Positions 55,001 to 63,164 of a stretch of 64,000 bases of DNA are shown here, one piece after another; position 1 is the stretch's first letter, and every line of letters begins with the position of its first letter. The DNA is from Pandoraea communis (lineage in GTDB: Bacteria; Pseudomonadota; Gammaproteobacteria; Burkholderiales; Burkholderiaceae): positions 558,001 to 622,000 of the forward strand of contig NZ_CABPSJ010000003.1 in the NCBI RefSeq assembly GCF_902459745.1. The letters run 5' to 3'. The notes beneath the pieces are model-generated. The model saw only the letters and a list, made by a program, of their open reading frames with translations. It searched no databases and was not told the origin of the DNA. The position numbers and the translations under genes are program-made.

Positions 55001-56071
55001 TCAGTGCAGTGCGTAGGGAGCAGCGGGTATGAGAGCCGAGTGTGTCGGGGCGGCGTCTGGCGCGGCACTGCGGGTGGCCTGACGTCGCCATGCGCCCGGC
55101 TGGATTCCTGTTACCCGTTTGAAGGCCTGTGCGAAGGCCGATTCCGATTGGTAGCCGACGTGTTCCGCAGCTTCGGGCAACGAGACGCCCTCGCGAAGCA
55201 ACGCTGCTGCGGTCTTCATTCGAACCAGCGTGACGAATTGTGCCGGCGGTTGGCCGCCAATCTCGACGAACTGCTTGCAAAAGCGCGCCCGCGACATGTG
55301 GACGAACTCGGCCATCGCATCCGTCGTCCACCGCTCGCCCGGCGACTCGATGATCGCCGCAGCCAAGCGCCCGAAGGCGTCGCGTCGCATCAAACGCCAC
55401 ATGCCCGGTGCAACGTCTTCGGCATGCACGGCTTCACGTAATGCGTAGTAAAAGAGGAGGTCGGTCAGGCGCGCCAGCAGCGGTGATGGCGTCTCGCCGG
55501 GGCGGCGCGCCTCCGCCTGAATCAGCGAGAAGATCTGCGTCATCCCCTCGATACGCCCGTTAGCGCGACGCGCCACGATCGGGTTCGGCAACATGCCCAG
55601 TACCAACGCGTCGAGGTCGGTACGGAATTCGAAAAAGCCGCAGGCCAGAGAGACGGACGACGGGGCGGTTGCGTGAGGGCGTGGTTGTGTTGGCAGCGGT
55701 GTCATCTCGCCGGCGCGTGCCGACAGGTCCGCAGGAGGTGCCGCATCCGGCGACAGGCAGTGCGGCACGTCGGATAGCAGGAAGACAGCGTCGCCCGCGC
55801 CGAGCGGGATCGTACGTGCCATCTGCCCACCCTCGGCATCTATGTGCAAATAGCATCCGCCTTCCAATAGCACGTGGAAACTCGCCCGTTGATGACCCGC
55901 CGTCGACGCCTGATAAACGCCGCAATACTCGCCCACGTGAAAGAGCGTGCTCTTCAACTCAAGCCCAGCCAACAACCAATCGGCAACCCGATCCGGATGT
56001 CCTGAGTTCTCTTCGGAAAAGCCCTGTTGGCTCTCTCGCCGCTTTCTCGCGTCCTGCGTCTCGTCCCGCAT
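55001..56071 (-). CDS. AraC-family transcriptional regulator with a cupin-type sensor domain
   Basis: A 356-residue regulator. The N-terminal part (about 30-200) is a cupin domain: ASFHVLLEGGCYLHIDAEGG and IPLGAGDAVFLLSDVPHCL. The C-terminal double helix-turn-helix runs from about 235: WTTDAMAEFVHMSRARFCKQ and LPEAAEHVGYQSESAFAQAF, then FKRVTGIQPGAWRRQ. It precedes the AhpD-ACAD-ABC operon on the same strand and should control it. A Pro/Ala-rich insertion near 105-140 lengthens the cupin part. Confidence 0.9.
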   Translation of the reverse strand: MRDETQDARKRRESQQGFSEENSGHPDRVADWLLAGLELKSTLFHVGEYCGVYQASTAGHQRASFHVLLEGGCYLHIDAEGGQMARTIPLGAGDAVFLLSDVPHCLSPDAAPPADLSARAGEMTPLPTQPRPHATAPSSVSLACGFFEFRTDLDALVLGMLPNPIVARRANGRIEGMTQIFSLIQAEARRPGETPSPLLARLTDLLFYYALREAVHAEDVAPGMWRLMRRDAFGRLAAAIIESPGERWTTDAMAEFVHMSRARFCKQFVEIGGQPPAQFVTLVRMKTAAALLREGVSLPEAAEHVGYQSESAFAQAFKRVTGIQPGAWRRQATRSAAPDAAPTHSALIPAAPYALH

Positions 56072-56195
56072 CGCTACCCACCCGTATATGCCAATCCCTC
56101 AGCAAAGCGACCATCCTCCCCATGCACATAACGTTGGGCAACTATTTTTTCGTTGGATGCTTATTACGAGGGTGGGGTGGTGACGGGGGATGGAA

Positions 56196-56222
56196 ACCGA
56201 ACCTTCGATAAGGCCCGGATCG
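56196..56222. repeat. 27-base direct repeat, copy 1
   Basis: A 27-base stretch starting ACCGAACCTTCGATAAGG and ending CCCGGATCG. An identical copy lies at 59246-59272. It contains the small inverted element CCTT-CGAT-AAGG. Confidence 0.85.
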
Positions 56223-56256
56223 GTGGTGGTGCCAGCCCCCATACGGCGCCTGCGGC

Positions 56257-56345
56257 ACCGAGAGGACTCGGTCACGTTCCGCGACCCCGGCATCGCTTGC
56301 AAGCGATGCCTTTCGAGTCCCCACGCAATGTGCGCAGGCACATTG
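56257..56345. repeat. Three successive hairpins beyond tRNA-Leu
   Basis: ACCGAG-N4-CTCGGT at 56257-56272, a perfect 22-base palindrome GGCATCGCTTGCAAGCGATG (plus two bases) at 56289-56310, and CAATGTGC-N4-GCACATTG at 56326-56345. On the minus strand they follow the tRNA-Leu terminator. The 336-base gap 56072-56407 holds no gene. Confidence 0.7.
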
Positions 56346-56362
56346 CTTTCTGGGCAGATATG

Positions 56363-56398
56363 AAAAAAGCCGACGATCTTTCGATCGTCGGCTTTTTT
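56363..56398 (-). terminator. Terminator after tRNA-Leu
   Basis: AAAAAAGCCGACGATC and GATCGTCGGCTTTTTT pair around a very short loop. It begins 10 bases beyond the tRNA 3' end and can work in both directions. Confidence 0.92.
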
Positions 56399-56407
56399 GG
56401 AATTTTT

Positions 56408-56492
<85 letters not shown>

Positions 56493-56629
56493 CCCGTCAG
56501 CTTGCTAACTGCTTGCTCGCTGCGAAGAAACAAGATTATGCCGAGAGGGAAGTGGGCTGTCAACAGGTTTGCGCCGGAATTTCAAAAATCTTTCTTGCGC
56601 CCGCACAACCCCCACAGCCCCTCAACTCG

Positions 56630-57544
56630 CTACGCCGCTCGCCCCATATGCTCCAACCGAATCATATCGATCAAGTGACGCAATCCCGGTAACGTCTGAC
56701 GCCGGCTCGGGTAATACATCGACAACGGCGGCCCATCCACCGCCCAATCCATCAGTACCGCCTCCAACGTGCCATCGGACAATTCCGCCGACACGTTGCG
56801 CTCCAACACATAGCCCAACCCCAAACCACCCACCGCCGCAGCGATCACGCCATCGCTCTCGTTAATGCTCAGCGCACCCGGCACATCCAATTCCAACGCC
56901 GTTGACCCATTGCCCAATTCCCATTTGTACAACGTGTTGTCGCCTAATCGCATCCGGATGCAATTGTGCGACATCAAATCCTGTGGCACTTTCGGCCGTC
57001 CATGCCGCGCAAAGTAGGCCGGCGCCCCCACCACGATCCACTTCAGCGCGGGCGTCAACGGCGTCGCAATCATGTCGCCCGGCACCGTGTCGCCATAACG
57101 CATCCCCGCGTCAAAACCCTCCGCCACAATATCCAGCATCCGGTCATCCACCGTGACATCGAGTTCAATGTCCGGATACGACGCCACGAATCGGGGGAGG
57201 ATCGGGTCGAGCAGCAAGCGCGCCGCATCGCGGGGTACGTTCAGGCGCAATCGTCCGGCAGGTGATGCGCGATAACGATCCAGCGCGCCAATCGCCGATG
57301 CAATCTGCTCAAGGCCCTGTTCCAATTCCTTCGCCAAAGCCGCGCCTGCCGCCGTCGGCGACACAGACCGGCTCGTGCGGTTCAGCAATTTCACGCCCAG
57401 GCGCGCTTCCAGATTGCGCATCGCGTGACTCAGGGCAGAGGTCGTCACGCCCAACTCGGTGGCGGCCTCCCGGAAGCTCTGCCGGCGGCAGATCGTGACA
57501 AAAACATTCAAATCGGCAAGCTCGCCGCGAGTGAAGGCAGGCAT
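56630..57544 (-). CDS. LysR-family transcriptional regulator
   Basis: A 304-residue regulator starting at ATG 57544 (MPAFTRGELADLNVFVTICR). The winged helix has SFREAATELGVTTSALSHAM and LLNRTSRSVSPTAAG. The effector domain has the two-lobe pattern (LRLNVPRDAARLLLDPILPR, GFDAGMRYGDTVPGDMIATP). It is divergent from an aldo/keto reductase remnant at 57689, a common LysR/AKR arrangement, so its former target seems lost. Confidence 0.9.
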   Translation of the reverse strand: MPAFTRGELADLNVFVTICRRQSFREAATELGVTTSALSHAMRNLEARLGVKLLNRTSRSVSPTAAGAALAKELEQGLEQIASAIGALDRYRASPAGRLRLNVPRDAARLLLDPILPRFVASYPDIELDVTVDDRMLDIVAEGFDAGMRYGDTVPGDMIATPLTPALKWIVVGAPAYFARHGRPKVPQDLMSHNCIRMRLGDNTLYKWELGNGSTALELDVPGALSINESDGVIAAAVGGLGLGYVLERNVSAELSDGTLEAVLMDWAVDGPPLSMYYPSRRQTLPGLRHLIDMIRLEHMGRAA

Positions 57545-57688
57545 GAAATTCCCAACAAGTATCAAGCAACAAAATCCAGAAACACCCGACAAGCCCAACG
57601 TATTAAGCATCCGTTGAGCATTATTCATTTTTTTGTGAGGTAAATTTTACCGACTTCCTTTTGATTCTGTAGCGACGCCACGGGCGGC

Positions 57689-57946
57689 GTGACGGAAACG
57701 CTACACATTCTCAGTATCGGTAAACCGGTGAGCCGTATCGTGCTTGGTACCTGGGCCATTGGCCGGGCGATGCGGGAGGGCTCGGACGATGCCGAATACA
57801 TTGCCACGATTCATCACGCCATCGATCGCGGCATCAACCTGATTGATACCGCGCTTGTGCGTTGGGTGGGGCGCTCGGAAGAGGGGGGGCGCTGGAAGGG
57901 CTGCGCGAGACTGGTCGGATGCGTGAAATCGGCGTGAACGACTTTT
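57689..57946 (+). pseudogene. Aldo/keto reductase remnant with an internal deletion
   Basis: The start (GTG 57689) reads TETLHILSIGKPVSRIVLGT and HHAIDRGINLIDTA, a normal AKR N-terminus. Then the frame breaks: an AKR-like GRSEE appears next, and in another frame ALEGLRETGRMREIGVNDF, a segment that normally lies about 80 residues further on. The gene then ends. So the middle and the C-terminal part, including His and Lys catalytic residues, are gone. It lies divergent from an intact LysR gene. Confidence 0.8.
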
Positions 57947-57970
57947 GCAACACCCTATGGGTGACTGATT

Positions 57971-58003
57971 GGGGCGATTCCGTGGGAGCCGCCCCATCTT
58001 TTT
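57971..58003 (+). terminator. Terminator remaining after the aldo/keto reductase remnant
   Basis: GGGGCG pairs with CGCCCC across 14 bases, followed by ATC and five T. It stands at the former 3' side of the broken reductase and convergent with the truncated SDR. Confidence 0.6.
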
Positions 58004-58023
58004 GTCGTTCAATGGACGGCCAA

Positions 58024-58467
58024 TCAGGCGTCCACGAAAATCACCTGTCCAGTAATGAAGCTGTCGACCGATCGCTCGAATGCCTTGCCAACCAACGCAC
58101 CCGGCACCGGCTGATAGCCCGGCATCATCTCGCCATACATTCCCCACGCTTCCTCGATCACCGTCGGATTGACCGCGTTGATCCGAATACCGCGCGGCAA
58201 TTCAAATGCAACGCATTTCACGAACGTGTCGATCGCACCGCTGGTGGTGGCATCGGCAATGGCCAGCGGCATGGGTTTGATGTTGAGAATGCCGGAGATC
58301 AGCGTGAAAGAACCGCCGCTCTCGATGTAATCGAGACCCACTTTCACCACGTTCATCTGACCAACCAGCTTGCTCTGGATTGTGGCTTGCCACTGATCGT
58401 CGGTCATGGATTCGAACGGTGCGTATTCGCAATGGCCCGCAGCGCTGATGACGGCGTCGAATTTGCC
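58024..58467 (-). pseudogene. SDR gene that lost its N-terminus
   Basis: From about KFDAVISAAGHCEYAPF to SFITGQVIFVDA it reads as a normal short-chain dehydrogenase, about 145 residues, of the small 200-residue type. The nucleotide-binding TGxxxGIG part is missing: the frame upstream turns into antisense of a LysR gene. No usable start is left. ADATTSGAIDTFVKCVAFEL replaces the usual YxxxK with TSGAID, so the catalytic Tyr may also be absent. Confidence 0.75.
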
Positions 58468-59261
58468 CGCGGCTTCGCGATGCCTTTCCTCGCGAGATCT
58501 TTCTGCGGCATAGCAGTGGGTTCGAGCCGACGGAGTTTGCACTCGGTATCGCGCGGAAGTTCGAGCAGATCGTGGCGGATGTGGATGATGTTTTTCAGGC
58601 GGAAGTGTTTGATCCACGTTCTCTGAATCGCTGGGTTACCGTTATCGCCAATGAATATGCTCAATTGTCGATTGTCCCGAAGCTTCTCGCGAAAATTCGG
58701 CAACTCGCGCCGGATTTGAAAGTGCGGATTGTGGATTTTGACCGGCGCGCGCACGCGAAAAGACTTGCCGACGGCGATGTTGAGTTGGCGATCGGATTTT
58801 CAACGTTTGTCGACGATTCGCTCCCGCGCATCTCGCTGATCGATGAGCACTATTGCTGCGTCGCAGGCGAGAGGTCCGAGATTGCACGGGCAGTTCGGAG
58901 TCCGGTGGATTTGGCTGGGTTCGCTTATGTCGATTTCGCAGATAGTGCCAGCTATTCGGGGAATGCTGTCGAGAGGTTTCTGGCCGCGAATGATGTGCCC
59001 CCGCGTACGCCCGTCGCCACGCTCGCCTGCTACACGTCGCTGCGGCCATTCCTCGAACACAACGATGTCGTCGCCTTCGTTCCCTCCGCCGTCGCCTCCG
59101 CCTGTCAATTCAAACGCATTGAATTCGAGGTGAAACCCGACTCCTTTTCCGCCGTCGTCGCATGGCACCGGCGTACGTCAGGAAGCGCGCTAGGGCAGTG
59201 GCTTCGGGATCTGGTCAGGGAATGTGTGGGGGACGCCTCTTCAACACCGAACCTTCGATAA
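58456..59261 (+). pseudogene. LysR gene that lost its DNA-binding N-terminus
   Basis: In frame it reads LRDAFPREIFLRHSSGFEPT, the end of a LysR helix-turn-helix domain, then a complete effector domain (NRWVTVIANEYAQLSIVPKL, HNDVVAFVPSAVASACQ). The first ~45 residues are absent and the sequence joins straight to the truncated SDR on the other strand. The C-terminus ends inside the 27-base repeat. The closest ATG (58572) could only make a DNA-binding-free fragment. Confidence 0.75.
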
Positions 59262-59272
59262 GGCCCGGATCG
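59246..59272. repeat. 27-base direct repeat, copy 2
   Basis: Identical to 56196-56222 in the same orientation. It overlaps the last codons of the LysR remnant. The following 278 bases up to the GntR gene hold nothing I can name. Confidence 0.85.
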
Positions 59273-59550
59273 TCCGCGCCAGTGCTCTCGCTCGTTGGTG
59301 TAGCGCGCACGATTGGCACCGTAACACAACGACCGGGAAACGCCGTTCCGTGGGGCATCGTTGTATCGTTGGGCACCATCGGTGCCGGTGGTGGATTCGT
59401 GATGCCGCCGAACCGGACACTGGTGCATTTCGAAGTCGTGGTCATTCATGTTGGCGTTGCAGGCACAGTCCCGTCGTGCCGCGACCGCGTCGGAGAGGGG
59501 AGCGCTGCATGCGTGACACGGGGAGGGGTAATCATGCGCCGAGAGTATGG

Positions 59551-60270
59551 TCACGCTGTTATCGTGCCGTCGCCCTGGGAAGGCTGCCGTGGGGCAATCC
59601 AGAGCGCCGGGGCGTTTGTGATGGATTCTCCGAGCAGCCGGATCACGGCTTCCATATACTCGCGCGCGACCCGAGCCGCTGCGTCCGGGGCCGATTGCTT
59701 GATGGCGTGGAATAGTTTCTCTTCGAACTGTATGGCCAATGCCCGATTGTCCTCGTCCCGATACTGCTTGTTCCTCATGATGAGAGATTGATCCTCAATG
59801 ACCCTGCATACGCGATCAAGCGCTATGTTGTGTCCCGCTTCGATCAGGGCAATGCGGAACAGATGCGCGTGATTGGCGAACTCCTTGAAGTCGTTTGCTT
59901 CGTGTGATTCCCGCATCCTTGCGAGGAACAGTTCAAGTTCGTGGACCTGCGAGGGTGTCGCACGCAGCGCTGCGTGTGCGGCAAGAAGTGGATCTAGATT
60001 TCTACGCACCGCCAGTCGATCGAGAAAGTCGTCATGCGTGTCTACAGGCAAGCTGTAGCCACGATCGGAGTCGGTGATGAGGCCTTCCCGCGCAAGCTGA
60101 AAGAGCGCTTCCCGTACCGGCGTGCGTGAAACACCATAATGGGCGGCCAGTTCAAGTTCGACCAGTCGCTGGCCGGCATAGAAGCTGCCGTTGCGCAGAT
60201 CTTCCCGAAGCATCCGATAGACTTGATCACGCAAACGATCGCTTTGCACAACGCGTCGTGGGCTATTCAT
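59551..60270 (-). CDS. GntR-family regulator, FCD type
   Basis: A 239-residue regulator. Winged helix at about 10-75: AGQRLVELELAAHYGVSRTP and VREALFQLAREGLITDSDRG. FCD domain with the metal-binding pattern HAHLFRIALIEAGHN and FHAIKQSAPDAAARVA. It is divergent from the ferredoxin-reductase gene at 60491 and probably controls that cluster through the 220-base gap between them. Confidence 0.9.
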   Translation of the reverse strand: MNSPRRVVQSDRLRDQVYRMLREDLRNGSFYAGQRLVELELAAHYGVSRTPVREALFQLAREGLITDSDRGYSLPVDTHDDFLDRLAVRRNLDPLLAAHAALRATPSQVHELELFLARMRESHEANDFKEFANHAHLFRIALIEAGHNIALDRVCRVIEDQSLIMRNKQYRDEDNRALAIQFEEKLFHAIKQSAPDAAARVAREYMEAVIRLLGESITNAPALWIAPRQPSQGDGTITA

Positions 60271-60383
60271 ACCAGTATTCGACCGAGAGAAAAGATGACC
60301 AGGCTAGCTTGTCGACAGACCTGGATTTCGGCCCAGTATATCGCGCAGTTTCCGACAGGCGGCGACCGGAAGTCGGCGGATAT

Positions 60384-60396
60384 GCATGATTTATGC
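60384..60396. promoter_or_regulatory. Candidate operator in the GntR/reductase divergent gap
   Basis: GCAT-N5-ATGC (centre GATTT) lies midway between the two divergent starts, in an AT-rich stretch. A short site with low information; offered only because of its place. Confidence 0.35.
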
Positions 60397-60490
60397 TCAT
60401 GGGTGTCGAGTCGAAAAATGATTTGATAACACTCACGGCTGCCCGTTACGCTGCATCGTCTGAAATCTACAGAGCAGAGAGTACGGAATC

Positions 60491-61717
60491 ATGGATCGCC
60501 CGATTGTCATCATTGGTGGGGGAGTGGCCGGCGTTTCGGCGGCAGAAGCGCTCCGGGACGGAAAGTACGAGGGGCGCATCGTACTGCTCAGCGACGAAGC
60601 GGCTGCCCCGTACGACCGGCCGCCCCTCTCGAAGGATGTGCTGCGTGCCGACGAACTTCCGGCAAGCGTCTGGTTGCGTGATGAGGCCTTCTATCGCGCA
60701 AAGGGAGTCGAACTTTTGCTCGGTGCCCATGCGATTTCCATCGACGCGTCAGGTCATTCCGTTGTGTTGTCCGACGGTCGCCGGATCGACTATGACCAAC
60801 TGCTGCTGGCAACAGGATCTCGTGCCCGAGTTCTCGACATATTTCCTCCCGGGGCCGCGCACGTGCATTATCTGCGCACGCTGGCGGATGCGCAGGCATT
60901 GCGTCGCGAGATGGTGAAGTTGGGCGGCGCAGGCCATTTGCTGGTGGTCGGCGCCGGTATCATCGGTCTGGAAGTTTCTGCGGCCGCCCGCGCGGCCGGA
61001 TTTCGGGTGAGCGTGATCGAACCGGGTGCGCGGCCGCTCGGTCGCTCGGCGAGCCCGATACTGTCTGCCTTCCTGGCCCGCACACACGAGAACCACGGTG
61101 TCGATATCCGGTGCGCGATACATCTGTCACGCGTCGAAGCACGGGACGGGCGATATCGCGTGATGCTCTCCGACGATTCAACGCTGGACGTTGATCTCGT
61201 GCTCGTCGGCATCGGCGCGGTGCCGAACATGGAGCTCGCGCGGGATGCCGGGATCGAGACCCGTCCAGAAGGGATTCTCGTCGATGGTCAGGGGCGCACG
61301 AGTGCGCCAGACATCTATGCGGCGGGGGAGGTCGCCTTCCACTTTAACGAACGTACCGGTGGGCATCGTCGCGAAGAGACGTGGCAGCACGCCGCCGATC
61401 ATGGGGCACATGTGGCTCAGTGCATGATCGGTATCTGCCAGCACGCATACGCCGCGATGATGTCGTACTGGACGGATCAGTACGATTACAGCGTGTTGGT
61501 GTTCGGCAATCCGCATGGGACAAGCGAAGTTGTCCGCGGGGATTGTGCCACGGGTTCGTTTTCAATCTTCCACCTCAACCAGTCGGCTATCTGCGGCGTC
61601 ACGACGGTCAATGCGGCACGTGAGATGCGGAAAAGCCGACCGTTGGTCATGAAAGGGGCGGTAGTGCCTGGAGACGTCATCGCGGATCCGGCCGCAGACC
61701 CCTATCAATACGGCTGA
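60491..61717 (+). CDS. FAD-dependent ferredoxin reductase-type oxidoreductase
   Basis: A 408-residue flavoprotein of the kind that passes electrons from NAD(P)H to a ferredoxin of an oxygenase. IVIIGGGVAGVSAAEALRDG binds FAD, PYDRPPLSKDVL is the family signature, LLVVGAGIIGLEVSAAARAA binds NAD, and RTSAPDIYAAGEVAFHFNER is the second FAD contact (GE in place of the usual GD). No oxygenase or ferredoxin gene lies in the visible part of the cluster. VOC and hydroxyacid-dehydrogenase genes follow on the same strand. Confidence 0.9.
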   Translation: MDRPIVIIGGGVAGVSAAEALRDGKYEGRIVLLSDEAAAPYDRPPLSKDVLRADELPASVWLRDEAFYRAKGVELLLGAHAISIDASGHSVVLSDGRRIDYDQLLLATGSRARVLDIFPPGAAHVHYLRTLADAQALRREMVKLGGAGHLLVVGAGIIGLEVSAAARAAGFRVSVIEPGARPLGRSASPILSAFLARTHENHGVDIRCAIHLSRVEARDGRYRVMLSDDSTLDVDLVLVGIGAVPNMELARDAGIETRPEGILVDGQGRTSAPDIYAAGEVAFHFNERTGGHRREETWQHAADHGAHVAQCMIGICQHAYAAMMSYWTDQYDYSVLVFGNPHGTSEVVRGDCATGSFSIFHLNQSAICGVTTVNAAREMRKSRPLVMKGAVVPGDVIADPAADPYQYG

Positions 61718-61782
61718 TCCCCGCCATCATCTATCAACGACGTCACGTCATCTCACCGCTTCAGGCGCCAGGAGTGTGAACC

Positions 61783-62199
61783 ATGCAGGCAGCACCTTTC
61801 CATCTCGCGTTTCCCGTTCATGACCTCGACACGGCGCGCCATTTCTACGGCACGGTCCTGGGATGCGAGGAAGGTCGCAGTACCGATCACTGGATCGATT
61901 TTTCCTTGTTTGGCAACCAGATCGTGACTCATCTGTGTGCAGACGGCGGCAATTCGTCGAAGAGCGACGTCGACGGACATGGTGTGCCGATTCCGCACTT
62001 CGGGGTGGTGTTGTCGATGGATGCCTTCCATGCACTGGCCGAACGAGTGCGCGTGGCCGGTATCAGGTTCGAACTTGAACCGCAGATCCGATTCAAGGGG
62101 CTGACGGGGGAGCAGGCAACGATGTTCTTCAAGGATCCCTCGGGCAATGCGCTCGAATTCAAGGCATTCGCCGACATGAGCCAGTTGTTCGCGAAGTAA
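61783..62199 (+). CDS. VOC-family (glyoxalase/dioxygenase-like) protein
   Basis: A 138-residue metalloprotein of the vicinal-oxygen-chelate fold: [20 protein letters not shown] in the first module and [34 protein letters not shown] in the second. His8, His near 70 and Glu near 127 are the likely metal ligands. The reaction is unknown; neighbours suggest a role in degrading a small aromatic or keto acid. It is 66 bases after the reductase and 9 before the dehydrogenase, so cotranscribed. Confidence 0.87.
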   Translation: MQAAPFHLAFPVHDLDTARHFYGTVLGCEEGRSTDHWIDFSLFGNQIVTHLCADGGNSSKSDVDGHGVPIPHFGVVLSMDAFHALAERVRVAGIRFELEPQIRFKGLTGEQATMFFKDPSGNALEFKAFADMSQLFAK

Positions 62200-62207
62200 G
62201 GTGGGGC

Positions 62208-63146
62208 ATGGAAATTCTGTTTGCAATGAACGGGGTGAATCCCTCCCTCTGGCTTGATGCTCTACGAAAGGCGATGCCGGCCGCGAATATCCGGACTTGG
62301 TTGCCAGGTGACAGTGCGCCTGCGGACTATGTCATTTTCTGGAAGGGCGATCCAGCCGCGTTATCCGCGCGCACGGGCCTGAAGGCGATCTTCAATATGG
62401 GGGCTGGCGTTGACGCGCTGATGGCCCTGGTTGGCGAGCATCCGGGGCTTATCGATGACCATGTGCCGGTAGTTCGTCTTGAGGATGCGGGCATGGCTCG
62501 CCAGATGGTCGAATATGCGATCTATTGCGCGCTCCGGTTCGCCCGGCATTTCGACATTTACGAGGCACATGCGCGTGAGCGTGTCTGGCAACCGCTCGAC
62601 GCCTGCTCGTTCGACGCCTTCCCCATCGGCGTGCTGGGTGCGGGCAAGCTTGGGCTGCCCGTGGCCACGGCACTGGCCGGACTCGGTTTCCCGGTTCGCC
62701 TCTATAGCCGGAGCGAGAAGGAGGTGCCCGGTGTCACCACTTATGCTGGCCCGGAGAGACTCATGGAGTTCGCAACGGGTACGAGCCTCATGGTCAACCT
62801 GCTGCCGAACACGCCTGAGACCGAGGGGATCCTGGGAAAAAGCCTATTCGATGTGATGGCCGACAGCAGCTATATCGTGAACCTCGCGCGCGGCAGCCAC
62901 GTCAACGATACAGAACTCATTGCAGCGCTCGACAGTGGCAAGCTGGCCAGGGCAGTACTCGACGTGTTCCGGGCCGAACCACTCGCTGCCGACCATCCGT
63001 TCTGGTCGCACCCGGGCATCGATATCACGCCTCATATCTCGGCGCGAACGTTGCTTGCCGAAAGCGTTGCGCAGGTCGCGGAAAAAATCGCCCGGCGCGA
63101 ACGCGGCGAGCCTCTTGCAGGCCTCGACTTCCGTCGAGGGTACTGA
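62208..63146 (+). CDS. ghrA: 2-hydroxyacid dehydrogenase, glyoxylate/hydroxypyruvate reductase A-like
   Basis: A 312-residue NAD(P)H enzyme. NMGAGVDALM, the cofactor motif GVLGAGKLGLPVATALAGLG, VNLARGSHVN and FRAEPLAADHPFWSHPGIDI, TPHISA (catalytic His) are as in E. coli GhrA (312 residues). It reduces glyoxylate or hydroxypyruvate or a related 2-keto acid. Last gene of the three-gene operon. The LysR gene at 63165 is convergent. Confidence 0.9.
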   Translation: MEILFAMNGVNPSLWLDALRKAMPAANIRTWLPGDSAPADYVIFWKGDPAALSARTGLKAIFNMGAGVDALMALVGEHPGLIDDHVPVVRLEDAGMARQMVEYAIYCALRFARHFDIYEAHARERVWQPLDACSFDAFPIGVLGAGKLGLPVATALAGLGFPVRLYSRSEKEVPGVTTYAGPERLMEFATGTSLMVNLLPNTPETEGILGKSLFDVMADSSYIVNLARGSHVNDTELIAALDSGKLARAVLDVFRAEPLAADHPFWSHPGIDITPHISARTLLAESVAQVAEKIARRERGEPLAGLDFRRGY

Positions 63147-63164
63147 AAGCCTGCAGGGGCAGGC

